Positions 1 through 7,961 of a DNA stretch of 51,456 bases are shown in pieces. This DNA is from DATCIH01 sp036507955. GTDB taxonomy: Bacteria > Bacillota > Clostridia > Clostridiales > Clostridiaceae. How positions within the stretch are numbered: position 1 is the stretch's first letter; each line of letters starts with the position of its first letter. The translations under genes and the position numbers were made by a program. Location: positions 1-51,456 of the forward strand of contig DATCIH010000002.1 of assembly GCA_036507955.1 (NCBI GenBank). Reading direction: 5' to 3'. The notes under the pieces are model-generated. The model was not told the DNA's origin. It worked only from the letters and a program-made list of their open reading frames with translations, and ran no database searches.

Positions 1-28
1 TGCCTTCAATGTTTAATACATATACCAT
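1..28 (-). CDS. Start of a probable IscB-like (RRXRR/HNH) RNA-guided nuclease, cut by the window edge
   Basis: Only the first nine codons are inside the window: ATG at 28-26, reading MVYVLNIEG and still open at base 1. A strong Shine-Dalgarno sequence (AGGAGG, 39-44) lies nine to ten bases upstream. From memory of the family, IscB and related RRXRR-domain HNH endonucleases typically begin M-V-(Y/F)-V-L-(N/D)-x-x-G followed by K-P-L-M-P. The match is suggestive but short. The structured, gene-free stretch just upstream is where an omega RNA would lie, and it supports the call. IscB proteins are the transposon-encoded relatives of Cas9 that cut DNA under an omega RNA guide. An unrelated small protein cannot be excluded from nine residues. 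Confidence 0.55.
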
Positions 29-44
29 ATTTTTAAAACCTCCT

Positions 45-269
45 ATATGTTAGAGTTAATATCCTTAGACAATGTTATCTAGGCTTTTTACATCTATCAC
101 ACTATCTCGTACCCACAAGATTGTTTAATAATAGACAACAGAGCTACAAACTAGGATAAACATTCGTAGGTGTTATGACCTGAGTAACGTAGTAATTTAA
201 TACTTAGTCTAGTCAACTGGACTATTAGTATTTCTACTTCAAGCCCCTACCCTAAAGGGATAGGGGTTA
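45..269 (-). ncRNA. Candidate omega (HEARO) RNA of the IscB-like element
   Basis: This stretch between tepA and the truncated nuclease has no worthwhile reading frame but several hairpins on the minus strand. The first is a GC-rich stem, CCCCTA-CCC with GGG-TAGGGG (244-266, one bulged base). The second is AATACT/AGTATT enclosing TAGTC/GACTA (199-232). The third is AGGT/ACCT (168-181). The fourth is CTTGT/ACGAG around 108-121. The last pairs CCTAGA with TCTA-GG (about 63-83), shortly before the AGGAGG of the nuclease gene. HEARO RNAs, now called omega RNAs, lie just 5' of iscB, are about 200 bases long and carry a guide at their 5' end. Position, size and hairpin density fit. I cannot run a covariance search. 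There is no terminator between tepA and this RNA, so read-through transcription is likely. Confidence 0.55.
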
Positions 270-297
270 TTGACCCATTTGTACCTCCAAGATTATA

Positions 298-966
298 TTA
301 ATTATCTATAAGTTCATTTAACTTTTGCAGTGCATCTTTAATACCACCCACTGCGTCAATTAATCCTTTTTCTACGGCTTGGGCTCCTATGAGTATAGTG
401 CCCATATCATTTAACAAATCATCAGTTTTAAGCATTAGTTCAGTTATAGTTTTTGAATCAACCGTAGAAGTCCTTTCAATGAAATCAATTATTCTTCTTT
501 GCATTTTATTGAAATATTCAAAAGTCTGAGAAACTCCAATAACTACGCCGTTCATTCTAATTGGATGTACTATCATAGTGGCTGAAGGGGAAATAAAGGA
601 ATAATTAGCAGCTGTAGCCAGCGGTACTCCTATTGAATGCCCTCCCCCAACTACTAAGGATACTGTTGGCTTTTTTAAGCTTGTTATCATTTCTGCTATA
701 GCAAGTCCAGCTTCCACGTCGCCACCAATTGTGTTTAATACTATTAAAATTCCTTTTACCTCTGGATCCATTTCCATGGATATGAGTTGGGGTATTACAT
801 GCTCATATTTAGTAGTTTTTGTTTGCTGAGGAAGAACTTGGTGCCCTTCTATTTGACCGATTATAGGCAAAATTTGTATTCGCTGCTTAGGTTCAGATAT
901 ATTAGTTGTTCCGAAATCTTTTATATTTTCATTAGATTGCTTTTTATCTTCACTATTTTCATCCAT
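298..966 (-). CDS. tepA: TepA, ClpP-like serine peptidase (translocation-enhancing protein family)
   Basis: This 222-residue protein belongs to the ClpP/crotonase fold. The B. subtilis relative (YmfB/TepA) has been linked to protein export and to signal peptide degradation. The nucleophile motif GGGHSIG puts the serine near residue 111, and MIVHPIRMNG supplies the histidine near residue 134. The N-terminal 35 residues are charged, of low complexity, and without a signal peptide. It lies 55 bases downstream of dapG, in the usual clostridial dapG-tepA order. The start ATG at 966 has a good AGGAGG-type site (CTAAGGAGG) in front. Its usual downstream neighbour, ftsK, is replaced in view by the IscB-like element. 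Confidence 0.9.
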   Translation of the reverse strand: MDENSEDKKQSNENIKDFGTTNISEPKQRIQILPIIGQIEGHQVLPQQTKTTKYEHVIPQLISMEMDPEVKGILIVLNTIGGDVEAGLAIAEMITSLKKPTVSLVVGGGHSIGVPLATAANYSFISPSATMIVHPIRMNGVVIGVSQTFEYFNKMQRRIIDFIERTSTVDSKTITELMLKTDDLLNDMGTILIGAQAVEKGLIDAVGGIKDALQKLNELIDN

Positions 967-1021
967 ATTATCAAGCCTCCTTAGAGTATCTTGTTCATAA
1001 GAAGGAAAGATATACTTGATA

Positions 1022-2200
1022 TTATCCTAATTCAAATATTTTATGAAGTGAATTAATAGCTCTTTTTACGTCCACGTTTCGGGTTAATACCCATATTGTA
1101 GTGTAGGAATCAGAGCTTTGCAGTATCTCAATATTTTCTGCATTCAAGGCCCTGAATATCCTTGCCATTACCCCAGGTATTCCCTTCATACCAGATCCTA
1201 TTATTGCAATTTTACAACAATTATCGATATATGTATAACTTTCTTTAGTGTTTTCCATTATCACTTTAAAGTTTTCTAAGTCGTCTTCATCTATAGTAAA
1301 GACCTTATCCTTAGGAAAAATATTTATTAAGTCAATACTTATATTTCCTATTGCTAAATTGTCTAAAAGGCTATCATCTACAGTAGAATGAGTTACTTTT
1401 ACTTGAACTCTCTTACTTATATGCGTAATTCCAGTAACCACTTTCCGCGTAACCTTATTATTATGAATGAGAGTGCCTTGTTTATCGCTAAAAGTATTTT
1501 TAACTATTAAAGGTACATTTTCCATCATTGCAATACTTACAGCTCTAGGATGTATTACTTTTGCTCCTTGATCCGCAAACTGAAATACTTCATTATAATT
1601 CATTTCTTCAATCAAAGAAGCCTCTGATACAATTCGTGGGTCAGCAGTCATTATTCCATCTACATCTGTATATATTTCTATTTTCTCAGCTTTTAAAGCA
1701 ACACCTAGTAAGGAAGCAGTAACATCACTTCCACCTCTACCTAATGTTGTTATATATCCTTCTTCATTCATACCTTGAAATCCTGCAATCACAGGAACTT
1801 TATTTTCCTTTATGAGCTTTAATATTCTTTCAGTATCTACTTTTTGTATATCTGCTTCATTAAATTTGCAGTCAGTTATGATACCAGCCTGTCCTCCCAT
1901 TAAAGGGTAAGAGACAATATCCTTATTTAATAATTCATTACACATAATAACTGTACTTATGGTTTCCCCGCAACTTAATAGTAAATCTACTGCATAAGGA
2001 GCTTTTTTCTTTAAATTTTCATTAACAAGTGATAATAATGTATCCGTGGCATAAAAGTCACCGATTCTTCCCATAGCAGAAACCACCACCACAGGACTAA
2101 AGCCTTCCAGTATGGCTGCAGATACTTTTTCTACAGCCATTATCCTTCTTTCATGAGTTGATAAAGAAGTGCCACCAAATTTTTGTATTATGATTTTCAT
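1022..2200 (-). CDS. dapG: Aspartate kinase (DapG type)
   Basis: This enzyme phosphorylates L-aspartate, the first step toward lysine, threonine, methionine and diaminopimelate (and, in spore formers, dipicolinate). The N-terminus has the kinase signature KFGGTSLS, and further in is FQGMNEEGYITTLGRGGSD. The C-terminal third is a tandem ACT regulatory region (from about residue 260), ending in a QSSDSYTTIWVL element. Length (392) fits the monofunctional class. It follows ylmC by 12 bases and precedes tepA, a conserved clostridial trio. The paralogue identity (dapG rather than lysC) rests on this context. Confidence 0.9.
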   Translation of the reverse strand: MKIIIQKFGGTSLSTHERRIMAVEKVSAAILEGFSPVVVVSAMGRIGDFYATDTLLSLVNENLKKKAPYAVDLLLSCGETISTVIMCNELLNKDIVSYPLMGGQAGIITDCKFNEADIQKVDTERILKLIKENKVPVIAGFQGMNEEGYITTLGRGGSDVTASLLGVALKAEKIEIYTDVDGIMTADPRIVSEASLIEEMNYNEVFQFADQGAKVIHPRAVSIAMMENVPLIVKNTFSDKQGTLIHNNKVTRKVVTGITHISKRVQVKVTHSTVDDSLLDNLAIGNISIDLINIFPKDKVFTIDEDDLENFKVIMENTKESYTYIDNCCKIAIIGSGMKGIPGVMARIFRALNAENIEILQSSDSYTTIWVLTRNVDVKRAINSLHKIFELG

Positions 2201-2212
2201 TATTTACCCCTT

Positions 2213-2488
2213 TTAAACCTTGCTTCTTTTAAATTCATCACTATCAATATCAATAATTATTGTTTTGCTACCTATTCTTTTAACACATTCCCAAGGTATT
2301 TCAATAATTTCATTGTTTTTAAATAGAGTAAATTTATGACTGCTTTCATTCAATAAAATATACTTTAATTGCCCTTCTTGGTCAATAATCACATCATTAT
2401 TTCCAAGATAGTTGTACTTATCCCCATCATTAATGTTTATAAGTTCAAATCTTTCCATCTCACTATAAAGTTTTGTGTTATCACTCAT
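2213..2488 (-). CDS. YlmC/YmxH family small protein
   Basis: This 91-residue protein is of the YlmC/YmxH family, which has a PRC-barrel-like fold. In Bacilli and Clostridia it is often called a sporulation protein, though its biochemical role is unknown. Visible features are alternating beta segments (KYNYLGNNDVIIDQEG, FTLFKNNEIIEIPWECVKRIG) and a C-terminal KTIIIDID strand. The start ATG at 2488 sits behind GGAGGGTTAAT. It is placed between dut and dapG, as in other clostridia. There are no membrane segments. Confidence 0.75.
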   Translation of the reverse strand: MSDNTKLYSEMERFELININDGDKYNYLGNNDVIIDQEGQLKYILLNESSHKFTLFKNNEIIEIPWECVKRIGSKTIIIDIDSDEFKRSKV

Positions 2489-2547
2489 ATTAACCCTCCA
2501 GATTATAAATTACATATAATTCTATGAGGACTTTAAAAAAAATATTA

Positions 2548-2988
2548 CTATTTACCAGTTGAACCGAAGCCATTAATTGATCTTTCTGTAGCTTCCATGA
2601 TATCAACAGTTTCTATACAAGCAATTTCTACTTTGTTTATTACCATTTGAGCAATTCTATCTCTTCTTTTAATATGGAAAGCTTCCTTCCCATGATTAAT
2701 CACTATTACTTTTATTTCTCCCCTATAATCCCAATCAATAGTTCCTGGGGAATTTAGTAGGGTAACTCCATATTTTAAAGCTAGGCCACTCCTTGGCCTT
2801 ATTTGCGCTTCATAGCCTTCTTCTAGCTCTATATGGATCCCTGTAGGGATAAGGCATATAGAACCAGGATCAATGACTGTTTCCTGGGCTACTGCCGCAT
2901 ATAAGTCCATACCAACGGATCCCTTAGTCATATACCTTGGAATTTCTAAATCTTCAGACCCTTCTGCTTTTCTTATCTTTAAATGCAA
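2548..2988 (-). CDS. dut: dUTP diphosphatase (trimeric dUTPase)
   Basis: Hydrolyses dUTP to dUMP and pyrophosphate, keeping uracil out of DNA and feeding dTMP synthesis. The five trimeric-dUTPase motifs are present: GSVGMDLYA, the RPRSGLA segment, LLNSPGTIDWDYRGE, a hydrophobic RIAQMVI segment, and the glycine-rich C-terminal GFGSTG that closes over the substrate. The length of 146 is normal. The start is a TTG at 2988, with AAGGTGAT just upstream. It lies inside the end of the M16 peptidase gene, giving a 35-base overlap and probable translational coupling. Confidence 0.92.
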   Translation of the reverse strand: MHLKIRKAEGSEDLEIPRYMTKGSVGMDLYAAVAQETVIDPGSICLIPTGIHIELEEGYEAQIRPRSGLALKYGVTLLNSPGTIDWDYRGEIKVIVINHGKEAFHIKRRDRIAQMVINKVEIACIETVDIMEATERSINGFGSTGK

Positions 2989-4252
2989 CTATATCACCTT
3001 CCCAAAATGACTTTATCATGCCCATATCAAATTTTTCACCTACAAATGCAGAGTTTAGTATTCCTAGTGAAAATGTTTTTTCAATAACCCTAGCAATGGA
3101 AGTTTTATCTATCTTATTAACTTTACCAATAAGTATATCTGGTGTATTTATAAAATTTTGAAATAAAACAGATTTCCCATTGCTAAACATTCTACTGCTG
3201 GTACTTTCTAGTCCTAAAATATAATTACCTTTGATTTGTTCTTTAGTCTTATTTATTCTTTCTATAGAAATATTGTCTTTTGAGAATTTTACAACCTCAT
3301 TATAAATAAGCTCCATTGCATCTTTAATGTATAGAGGGTTTAAACTAGTATAAATATTTACTACTCCAGTATTTTTAAAGGAAGATATATAGGAATAGAT
3401 TGAATAACATAATCCTTTTTCTTCACGTACTTTTTGAAAAAGTATGGAAGAAGCTCCACCTCCAAATATATTGCATAAAACTAAAAGAGAATAAATATCA
3501 TCCTGTCCGGTTTCGATGCCTTTTAATCCTAAGCTTACATGAAGTTGTTCAATACTTTTATATTTATAATAATTATTTTTCAATATAACGGGGCTAGTAT
3601 AGCTAGTTTTTTCCAATCTGTCAAGACCCCAGTGTCCAAAATACTTTTGGACTAATTTTTCTACATCAGCCATATTTATCTTTCCAGATATAGACAGGAC
3701 AGAATTTTTAGGAATATAATGCAAAGCTAAATATTCTAGAAGCTGATTTCTAGTAAATGAATTAACAGTTTCAATAGTTCCTAAAATAGGTAAAGAAATT
3801 GGATCGTCTCCCCATATAGCTAAGCTATGAAGATCCGATATTGTATCTTCAGGAGAATCCTCACTCATACTTATTTCTTCTATAATTACTCCCTTTTCCT
3901 TAAGGATCTCTTCTTCCTTAAAGCTACTGTTAAATAGCATATCTGCTAATATATCCATGGACAACTCTAAATAGGAATCTAAAATTTTTATGTAAAAGCA
4001 GGTTGCTTCCTTTCCTGTAAAAGCATTAACTTGCCCTCCAACATCTTCAATTTCTTCAACTATCTTCTTGGAGGTTCTGTTAATAGTTCCTTTGAAGAAC
4101 ATGTGCTCTAGAAAATGAGAAATACCATTATTGTAAGTATTTTCATTTCTTGAACCGTTCTCAATCCATAGCCCAACACTAACTGAATTTACATAATCAA
4201 TATTTTCTATTGCTACCCTTAAACCATTTGGTAAAGTAATTAAATTATACAT
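2954..4252 (-). CDS. M16 family zinc metallopeptidase (YmxG/MlpA-like)
   Basis: This 432-residue pitrilysin-family protease has the inverted zinc motif HFLEH at residues 46-50, with the distal glutamate in VIIEEISMSED near residue 125. A second, inactive M16 lobe follows, containing the R-EEKGLCYSIYS segment characteristic of processing peptidase homologues. It is probably cytoplasmic, since no signal peptide is seen. The substrate is unknown in clostridia. The gene begins at ATG 4252 behind CAGGAGGACTA, is separated from pnp by a terminator, and overlaps the start of dut. Confidence 0.9.
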   Translation of the reverse strand: MYNLITLPNGLRVAIENIDYVNSVSVGLWIENGSRNENTYNNGISHFLEHMFFKGTINRTSKKIVEEIEDVGGQVNAFTGKEATCFYIKILDSYLELSMDILADMLFNSSFKEEEILKEKGVIIEEISMSEDSPEDTISDLHSLAIWGDDPISLPILGTIETVNSFTRNQLLEYLALHYIPKNSVLSISGKINMADVEKLVQKYFGHWGLDRLEKTSYTSPVILKNNYYKYKSIEQLHVSLGLKGIETGQDDIYSLLVLCNIFGGGASSILFQKVREEKGLCYSIYSYISSFKNTGVVNIYTSLNPLYIKDAMELIYNEVVKFSKDNISIERINKTKEQIKGNYILGLESTSSRMFSNGKSVLFQNFINTPDILIGKVNKIDKTSIARVIEKTFSLGILNSAFVGEKFDMGMIKSFWEGDIVAFKDKKSRRV

Positions 4253-4303
4253 TAGTCCTCCTGTATTATATCAAATTGAAGTAATATTATATTAGTATTC
4301 CAA

Positions 4304-4349
4304 TATTTAATAATATTAATATAAAACTTATAATTAATATTATTAAATA
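4304..4349. repeat. 17-base perfect AT-only inverted repeat
   Basis: Bases 4304-4320 are the exact reverse complement of 4333-4349, with a 12-base loop. Every stem base is A or T. It lies between the pnp terminator and the M16 peptidase gene, so it would be in the leader of that gene if transcription starts upstream. The function is unknown. Low base complexity makes chance partly plausible. Confidence 0.6.
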
Positions 4350-4364
4350 CTTGATATTAAAAAG

Positions 4365-4388
4365 AAAAAGGCATTAAATGCCTTTTTT
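4365..4388 (-). terminator. Intrinsic terminator after pnp (bidirectional)
   Basis: The stem AAAAAGGCATT/AATGCCTTTTT has a minimal loop and a T run on either strand. It lies 31 bases past the pnp stop codon and ends the pnp message before the M16 peptidase gene. Confidence 0.8.
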
Positions 4389-4418
4389 ATTAATATTATT
4401 TGACTATTAATTATTTTA

Positions 4419-6527
4419 TTATTTATCAGTTTTTTCAGCATCTGGTCTTTCCATAGCATCTCTTCTTGATAAATTAATTCTACCTTGCCCATCAATTTCA
4501 GTAACTTTAACTAGTATTTCATCACCTAAGGATACTACATCTTCTACTTTATTGACTCTTACAAAGTCTAGTTTTGATATATGAACTAATCCTTCCTTAC
4601 CAGGAAGAACTTCAACAAAGGCACCAAAGGTAGTGATTTTAGTAACTTTACCTAAGTAAATTTCTCCAACCTTCACATCTTTTGTTAGGTCATCAATGAT
4701 CTTTAATGCTCTTTGAGCACTCTCAGCATCATTGGACATAACAAAAACTTTGCCATCGTCTTTAATATCTATTTTAACACCAGTTTCAGCTATTATTCTA
4801 TTGATTGTTTTACCGCCAGTACCTATTACGTCTCTTATTTTTTCAGGATCTATAGTTATTGTATAAGCTCTTGGAGCATAAGGAGACATTTCTTCTCTAT
4901 GTGTTGGGATACAAGCATTCATTTTGCCAAGAATAAATAACCTTGCAATTTTAGCATCATCGATAGCTTTCCTTATAACATTATTTGATATACCGTGAAG
5001 CTTAGTATCAACCTGAATTGCTGTAATCCCTTGGGAAGTTCCAGCTACTTTAAAATCCATATCTCCGAAAAAGTCTTCTATACCTTCTATATCAGTAAGT
5101 ATCTTTTCTTGGGATAAATCCTCGCTAGTAACTAAACCCATTGCAATACCTGCAGCTGGTCTCTTTATAGGTACTCCTGCATCAAGTAGTGCTAAAGTGC
5201 TACCACAAACACTAGCTTGTGATGTAGATCCATTTGAACTTAATACTTCAGATACAAGTCTAATTGCATAAGGGAATTCTTCCTCAGAGGGAATTAGTGG
5301 TAATAAAGCTTTTTCAGCTAAAGCACCATGACCTATTTCTCTTCTGCCTGGTCCTCTTAAGGGTCTAGTTTCACCTACACTATAGGACGGAAAATTATAG
5401 TGATGTATGTATCTTTTAGAGGTTTCTTCGCTAATACCATCTAATATTTGTACCTCACCTAAGGCTCCTATTGTAGCTACAGTTAAAACCTGTGTTAAAC
5501 CTCTAGTGAATAAACCTGTACCATGTGTTCTTGGAAGTAATCCTACCTCACATTCAATATTTCTAACCTGATCAAAAGCTCTTTCACTTGGACGTCTATT
5601 ATCATCTAACATCATGCTTCTTACAATTTTCTTTTGACTATTGTAAACAATCTCACCGATGTCTCCAAGCTTATCTGGATATTTGTCACCAAATGCTAAG
5701 GTTATATTACTTTTCACAACATCCATTTTTGAATTTCGAAGATCCTTGTCTGTTGTATACATAGCATCTTTAATCATATCATAAGAAAAAGCGGCTACTT
5801 CTTTTTCTAATTCTTCATCTAGATGATATATATTTGGAACTATTTTCTCTTTCCCAAATTTCTTTACAATGTTTTCTTGAAACTCAACGATTCTTTGACA
5901 TTCTTTTAATCCAAAGAGAATTCCATCATACATAACATCCTCAGAAATTTCATTTCCGTCTGCTTCAACCATCATAACTTTATCCTTAGTTGCACAGACT
6001 GTTAAATTCATGGAACTTTCATGTCTTTGAATTTGAGTTGGATTTATAATATAAGCTCCATCAATTAAACCAACTGCCACAGTTCCAACTGGATCTGTGA
6101 ATGGTATGCTTGAAAGACAAAGTGCTATAGAAGCACCATTCATAGCAACAATGTCAGGCATATTATCTATTTCTACGGAAATTACAGTACAAACTACTTG
6201 AACATCGTTTCTATAACCCTTTGGGAAAAGTGGTCTAAGTGGTCTATCTATAGCTCTGGAAGTCAATATTGATTTTTCAGAAGGTCTACCCTCCCGTTTA
6301 ATAAAGCCTCCTGGTATTTTGCCAACCGCATAAAGTCTTTCTTCATACTCAACACTTAATGGGAAAAAATCTATACCTGCTCTTGGCGTGGCTGAAGCGT
6401 TAGCATTAACTAATACTACTGTTTCCCCATAACTTACTAGTATGGCACAATTTGACATTCTACCTATTTTATCATATTCAACTTTGAATTTTCTACCAGC
6501 AATATCTGTTTCAAGTATATGACTCAT
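4419..6527 (-). CDS. pnp: Polynucleotide phosphorylase
   Basis: This 3'-5' phosphorolytic exoribonuclease of mRNA decay also works in reverse as a polymerase. The 702 residues show two RNase PH domains: GRPSEKSILTSRAIDRPLRPLFP in the first, and TSQASVCGSTLALLDAGVPI with MDFKVAGTSQGITAIQ in the second. A KH domain follows (IRDVIGTGGKTINRI, about residue 560), then an S1 domain (GKVTKITTFGAFVEVLPG, about residue 630). Length and domain order are those of bacterial PNPase. The start ATG at 6527 follows GGGAGGT. rpsO lies upstream with an intervening terminator, a classic rpsO-pnp pair. Confidence 0.98.
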   Translation of the reverse strand: MSHILETDIAGRKFKVEYDKIGRMSNCAILVSYGETVVLVNANASATPRAGIDFFPLSVEYEERLYAVGKIPGGFIKREGRPSEKSILTSRAIDRPLRPLFPKGYRNDVQVVCTVISVEIDNMPDIVAMNGASIALCLSSIPFTDPVGTVAVGLIDGAYIINPTQIQRHESSMNLTVCATKDKVMMVEADGNEISEDVMYDGILFGLKECQRIVEFQENIVKKFGKEKIVPNIYHLDEELEKEVAAFSYDMIKDAMYTTDKDLRNSKMDVVKSNITLAFGDKYPDKLGDIGEIVYNSQKKIVRSMMLDDNRRPSERAFDQVRNIECEVGLLPRTHGTGLFTRGLTQVLTVATIGALGEVQILDGISEETSKRYIHHYNFPSYSVGETRPLRGPGRREIGHGALAEKALLPLIPSEEEFPYAIRLVSEVLSSNGSTSQASVCGSTLALLDAGVPIKRPAAGIAMGLVTSEDLSQEKILTDIEGIEDFFGDMDFKVAGTSQGITAIQVDTKLHGISNNVIRKAIDDAKIARLFILGKMNACIPTHREEMSPYAPRAYTITIDPEKIRDVIGTGGKTINRIIAETGVKIDIKDDGKVFVMSNDAESAQRALKIIDDLTKDVKVGEIYLGKVTKITTFGAFVEVLPGKEGLVHISKLDFVRVNKVEDVVSLGDEILVKVTEIDGQGRINLSRRDAMERPDAEKTDK

Positions 6528-6624
6528 AAAAAAACCTCCCTTCGTATCTTTTAATTATTATTTGCATATAAAGTAAAAATATAAGTTTTTGCCTAAAAAA
6601 TAGATTTTTGATTTATCTTAAAAA

Positions 6625-6648
6625 ATAGAGCGGGTTTATCCGCTCTAT
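6625..6648 (-). terminator. Intrinsic terminator between rpsO and pnp
   Basis: The stem ATAGAGCGG/CCGCTCTAT is followed by TTTTTT on the minus strand, three bases past the rpsO stop codon. Partial read-through would feed pnp, as known for rpsO-pnp operons in other bacteria. I see no clear promoter in the 98 bases between it and pnp. Confidence 0.85.
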
Positions 6649-6651
6649 AGC

Positions 6652-6915
6652 CTACTTCCTTAATCCTAATTTTTCTACTATAGCACGATACCTATTAATA
6701 TCATCTTTCATTAGATAATTCAATAGACCTCTTCTTTGTCCAACCATCATAAGAAGACCTCTTCTTGAATGGTGATCCTTCTTATGAATCTTTAAATGAT
6801 CATTTAAATGATTAATTCTCTCAGTTAAAAGTGCGATTTGCACTTCTGGTGAGCCTGTATCACCGTCATGTCTTTTATTAGACTCAATAATTTCTAATTT
6901 CTTAGCCTTTTCCAT
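6652..6915 (-). CDS. rpsO: Ribosomal protein S15
   Basis: This small-subunit protein is an early binder of the 16S rRNA central domain. The 87 residues include the signature HLKIHKKDHHSRRGLLMMVGQRR and the N-terminal DTGSPEVQIALLTERI. Start ATG 6915 follows TTGGAGGTGTATT. The gene has its own promoter just upstream, and a terminator after it. Confidence 0.98.
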   Translation of the reverse strand: MEKAKKLEIIESNKRHDGDTGSPEVQIALLTERINHLNDHLKIHKKDHHSRRGLLMMVGQRRGLLNYLMKDDINRYRAIVEKLGLRK

Positions 6916-6988
6916 TAATACACCTCCAATTAATCGCCTGACTCCATGAAGACCGTTGGCAACTCAGTTTTCATAGGATTAGGTTCAC
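6916..6988 (-). promoter_or_regulatory. rpsO leader, possible S15 autoregulatory structure
   Basis: The roughly 73-base leader can pair CC-ATGAA (around 6969-6976) with TTCATGG (around 6932-6938), and a second pairing ACTGA/TCAG crosses it, like a pseudoknot. S15 represses its own translation through structured leaders in several bacteria. The exact fold here is my hand pairing and not tested. Confidence 0.4.
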
Positions 6989-6994
6989 GAATGT

Positions 6995-7023
6995 ATTATA
7001 GCAAATAAAAGATTAAATGTAAA
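6995..7023 (-). promoter_or_regulatory. Sigma-A promoter of rpsO
   Basis: On the minus strand TTTACA (7018-7023) and TATAAT (6995-7000) are 17 bases apart. The -35 box touches the ribF stop codon, so rpsO can be transcribed independently of the upstream operon. Confidence 0.75.
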
Positions 7024-7950
7024 TTAAATTTTAATTATATTGGAAGTATTAGCAAAATATTTATCTTTTATTAATTGTTCCTTTAATTCTTCAAGGGAAT
7101 TAAATTTCTTTTCATCTCTTATCCAATCGATAAAATAAAGCTTTATTATGTTTTCATATATACACATATTAAAATCTAAAATAAATGTTTCTATAGATAG
7201 CTTGTTATCTGCAACAGTTGGATTATATCCAATATTGGTGATACCTTTATATAGTTTGTTTTCATATTCTACAATAGTTAAATACACTCCACCCTTGGGC
7301 AGTACAAAGGACTTATCATAATTTAAATTTACAGTTGGAAAGCCAATAGTTCTACCTAATTGCTTTCCTTTCATGACTGAACCTGTTAGCATATAGTGTC
7401 TTGTTAGCATTTCTTTTGTCTTCACTATTTCTCCATCTGAAATAGCATTTCTTATTCGAGAGCTACTTACAATATCTTCAAGATAATAAACTGGGGGAAC
7501 TACATTTAGAGTGAAATTATATTTATCTTTTAATTTATCAAGAAGATCTAAATCTCCTAGATTCTTGTACCCAAATCTATAATTAAAGCCTACAATTATA
7601 CCTTTGCAATTATAATACTCCACAATTTTTTTTATGAATTCCTCTGGAGCTAGTTTCATTAAGTTTGAATCAAAATCCACTAAATTTACTATATCCACCC
7701 CTAGCTTTGATAATATATTAAGCTTTGACTCATTATCCATAAGAAGCTTTGGGGTCATTTCCTTATTAATTATTGAAAGAGGATGGTTTTTAAAGGCATA
7801 TATCATACTTTTACCGTCATTTTCTTTTGCTAATCTTATTGTCTCAGATATCAATTTTAAATGACCCATATGGAGGCCATCAAAGCTTCCTAAAGCTATA
7901 TATATATTTCCCTTTAATGGCTTTTTAAAATTATCTTCAATAAATATCAT
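7024..7950 (-). CDS. ribF: Bifunctional riboflavin kinase / FAD synthetase
   Basis: Converts riboflavin to FMN and FMN to FAD. The N-terminal nucleotidyltransferase half carries ALGSFDGLHMGHLKLI (the GxHxGH class motif, about residues 20-35), GFNYRFGYKNLGD and the SSSRIR motif. The C-terminal kinase half has GKQLGRTIGFPTVNL near residue 195 and then YKGITNIGYNPT. Its 308 residues are typical. It follows truB by 11 bases, the usual Firmicutes pairing. Confidence 0.95.
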   Translation of the reverse strand: MIFIEDNFKKPLKGNIYIALGSFDGLHMGHLKLISETIRLAKENDGKSMIYAFKNHPLSIINKEMTPKLLMDNESKLNILSKLGVDIVNLVDFDSNLMKLAPEEFIKKIVEYYNCKGIIVGFNYRFGYKNLGDLDLLDKLKDKYNFTLNVVPPVYYLEDIVSSSRIRNAISDGEIVKTKEMLTRHYMLTGSVMKGKQLGRTIGFPTVNLNYDKSFVLPKGGVYLTIVEYENKLYKGITNIGYNPTVADNKLSIETFILDFNMCIYENIIKLYFIDWIRDEKKFNSLEELKEQLIKDKYFANTSNIIKI

Positions 7951-7961
7951 TAATTTACCCT

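Larger units (their letters stand above)
1..278 (-). mobile_element. Left part of an IscB/omega-RNA (IS200/IS605-like) element inserted behind tepA
   Basis: The candidate omega RNA and the truncated nuclease together look like an OMEGA element. No TnpA transposase or second end is visible because the window stops. In most clostridia tepA is followed directly by ftsK/spoIIIE. Here it is followed by a ribosome binding site (GGAGG, 284-288) and ATG GGT CAA, then TAA (269-267), then the RNA. This suggests insertion at the very start of the next gene. The boundary near 270-278 is inferred, not seen as a duplication. Confidence 0.45.

Noticed and set aside
1..297. CRISPR array or tracrRNA at the left edge
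   Set aside because: No repeated direct units are present; the hairpins fit a single structured RNA rather than an array.
787..984. Plus-strand frames opposite tepA and many other genes
   Set aside because: They lie antisense to confidently identified genes, have biased composition mirroring the coding strand and lack ribosome binding sites, so they are shadows.
1022..2500. Lysine riboswitch or T-box before dapG
   Set aside because: Gaps around ylmC and dapG are under 60 bases with no room for such an element.
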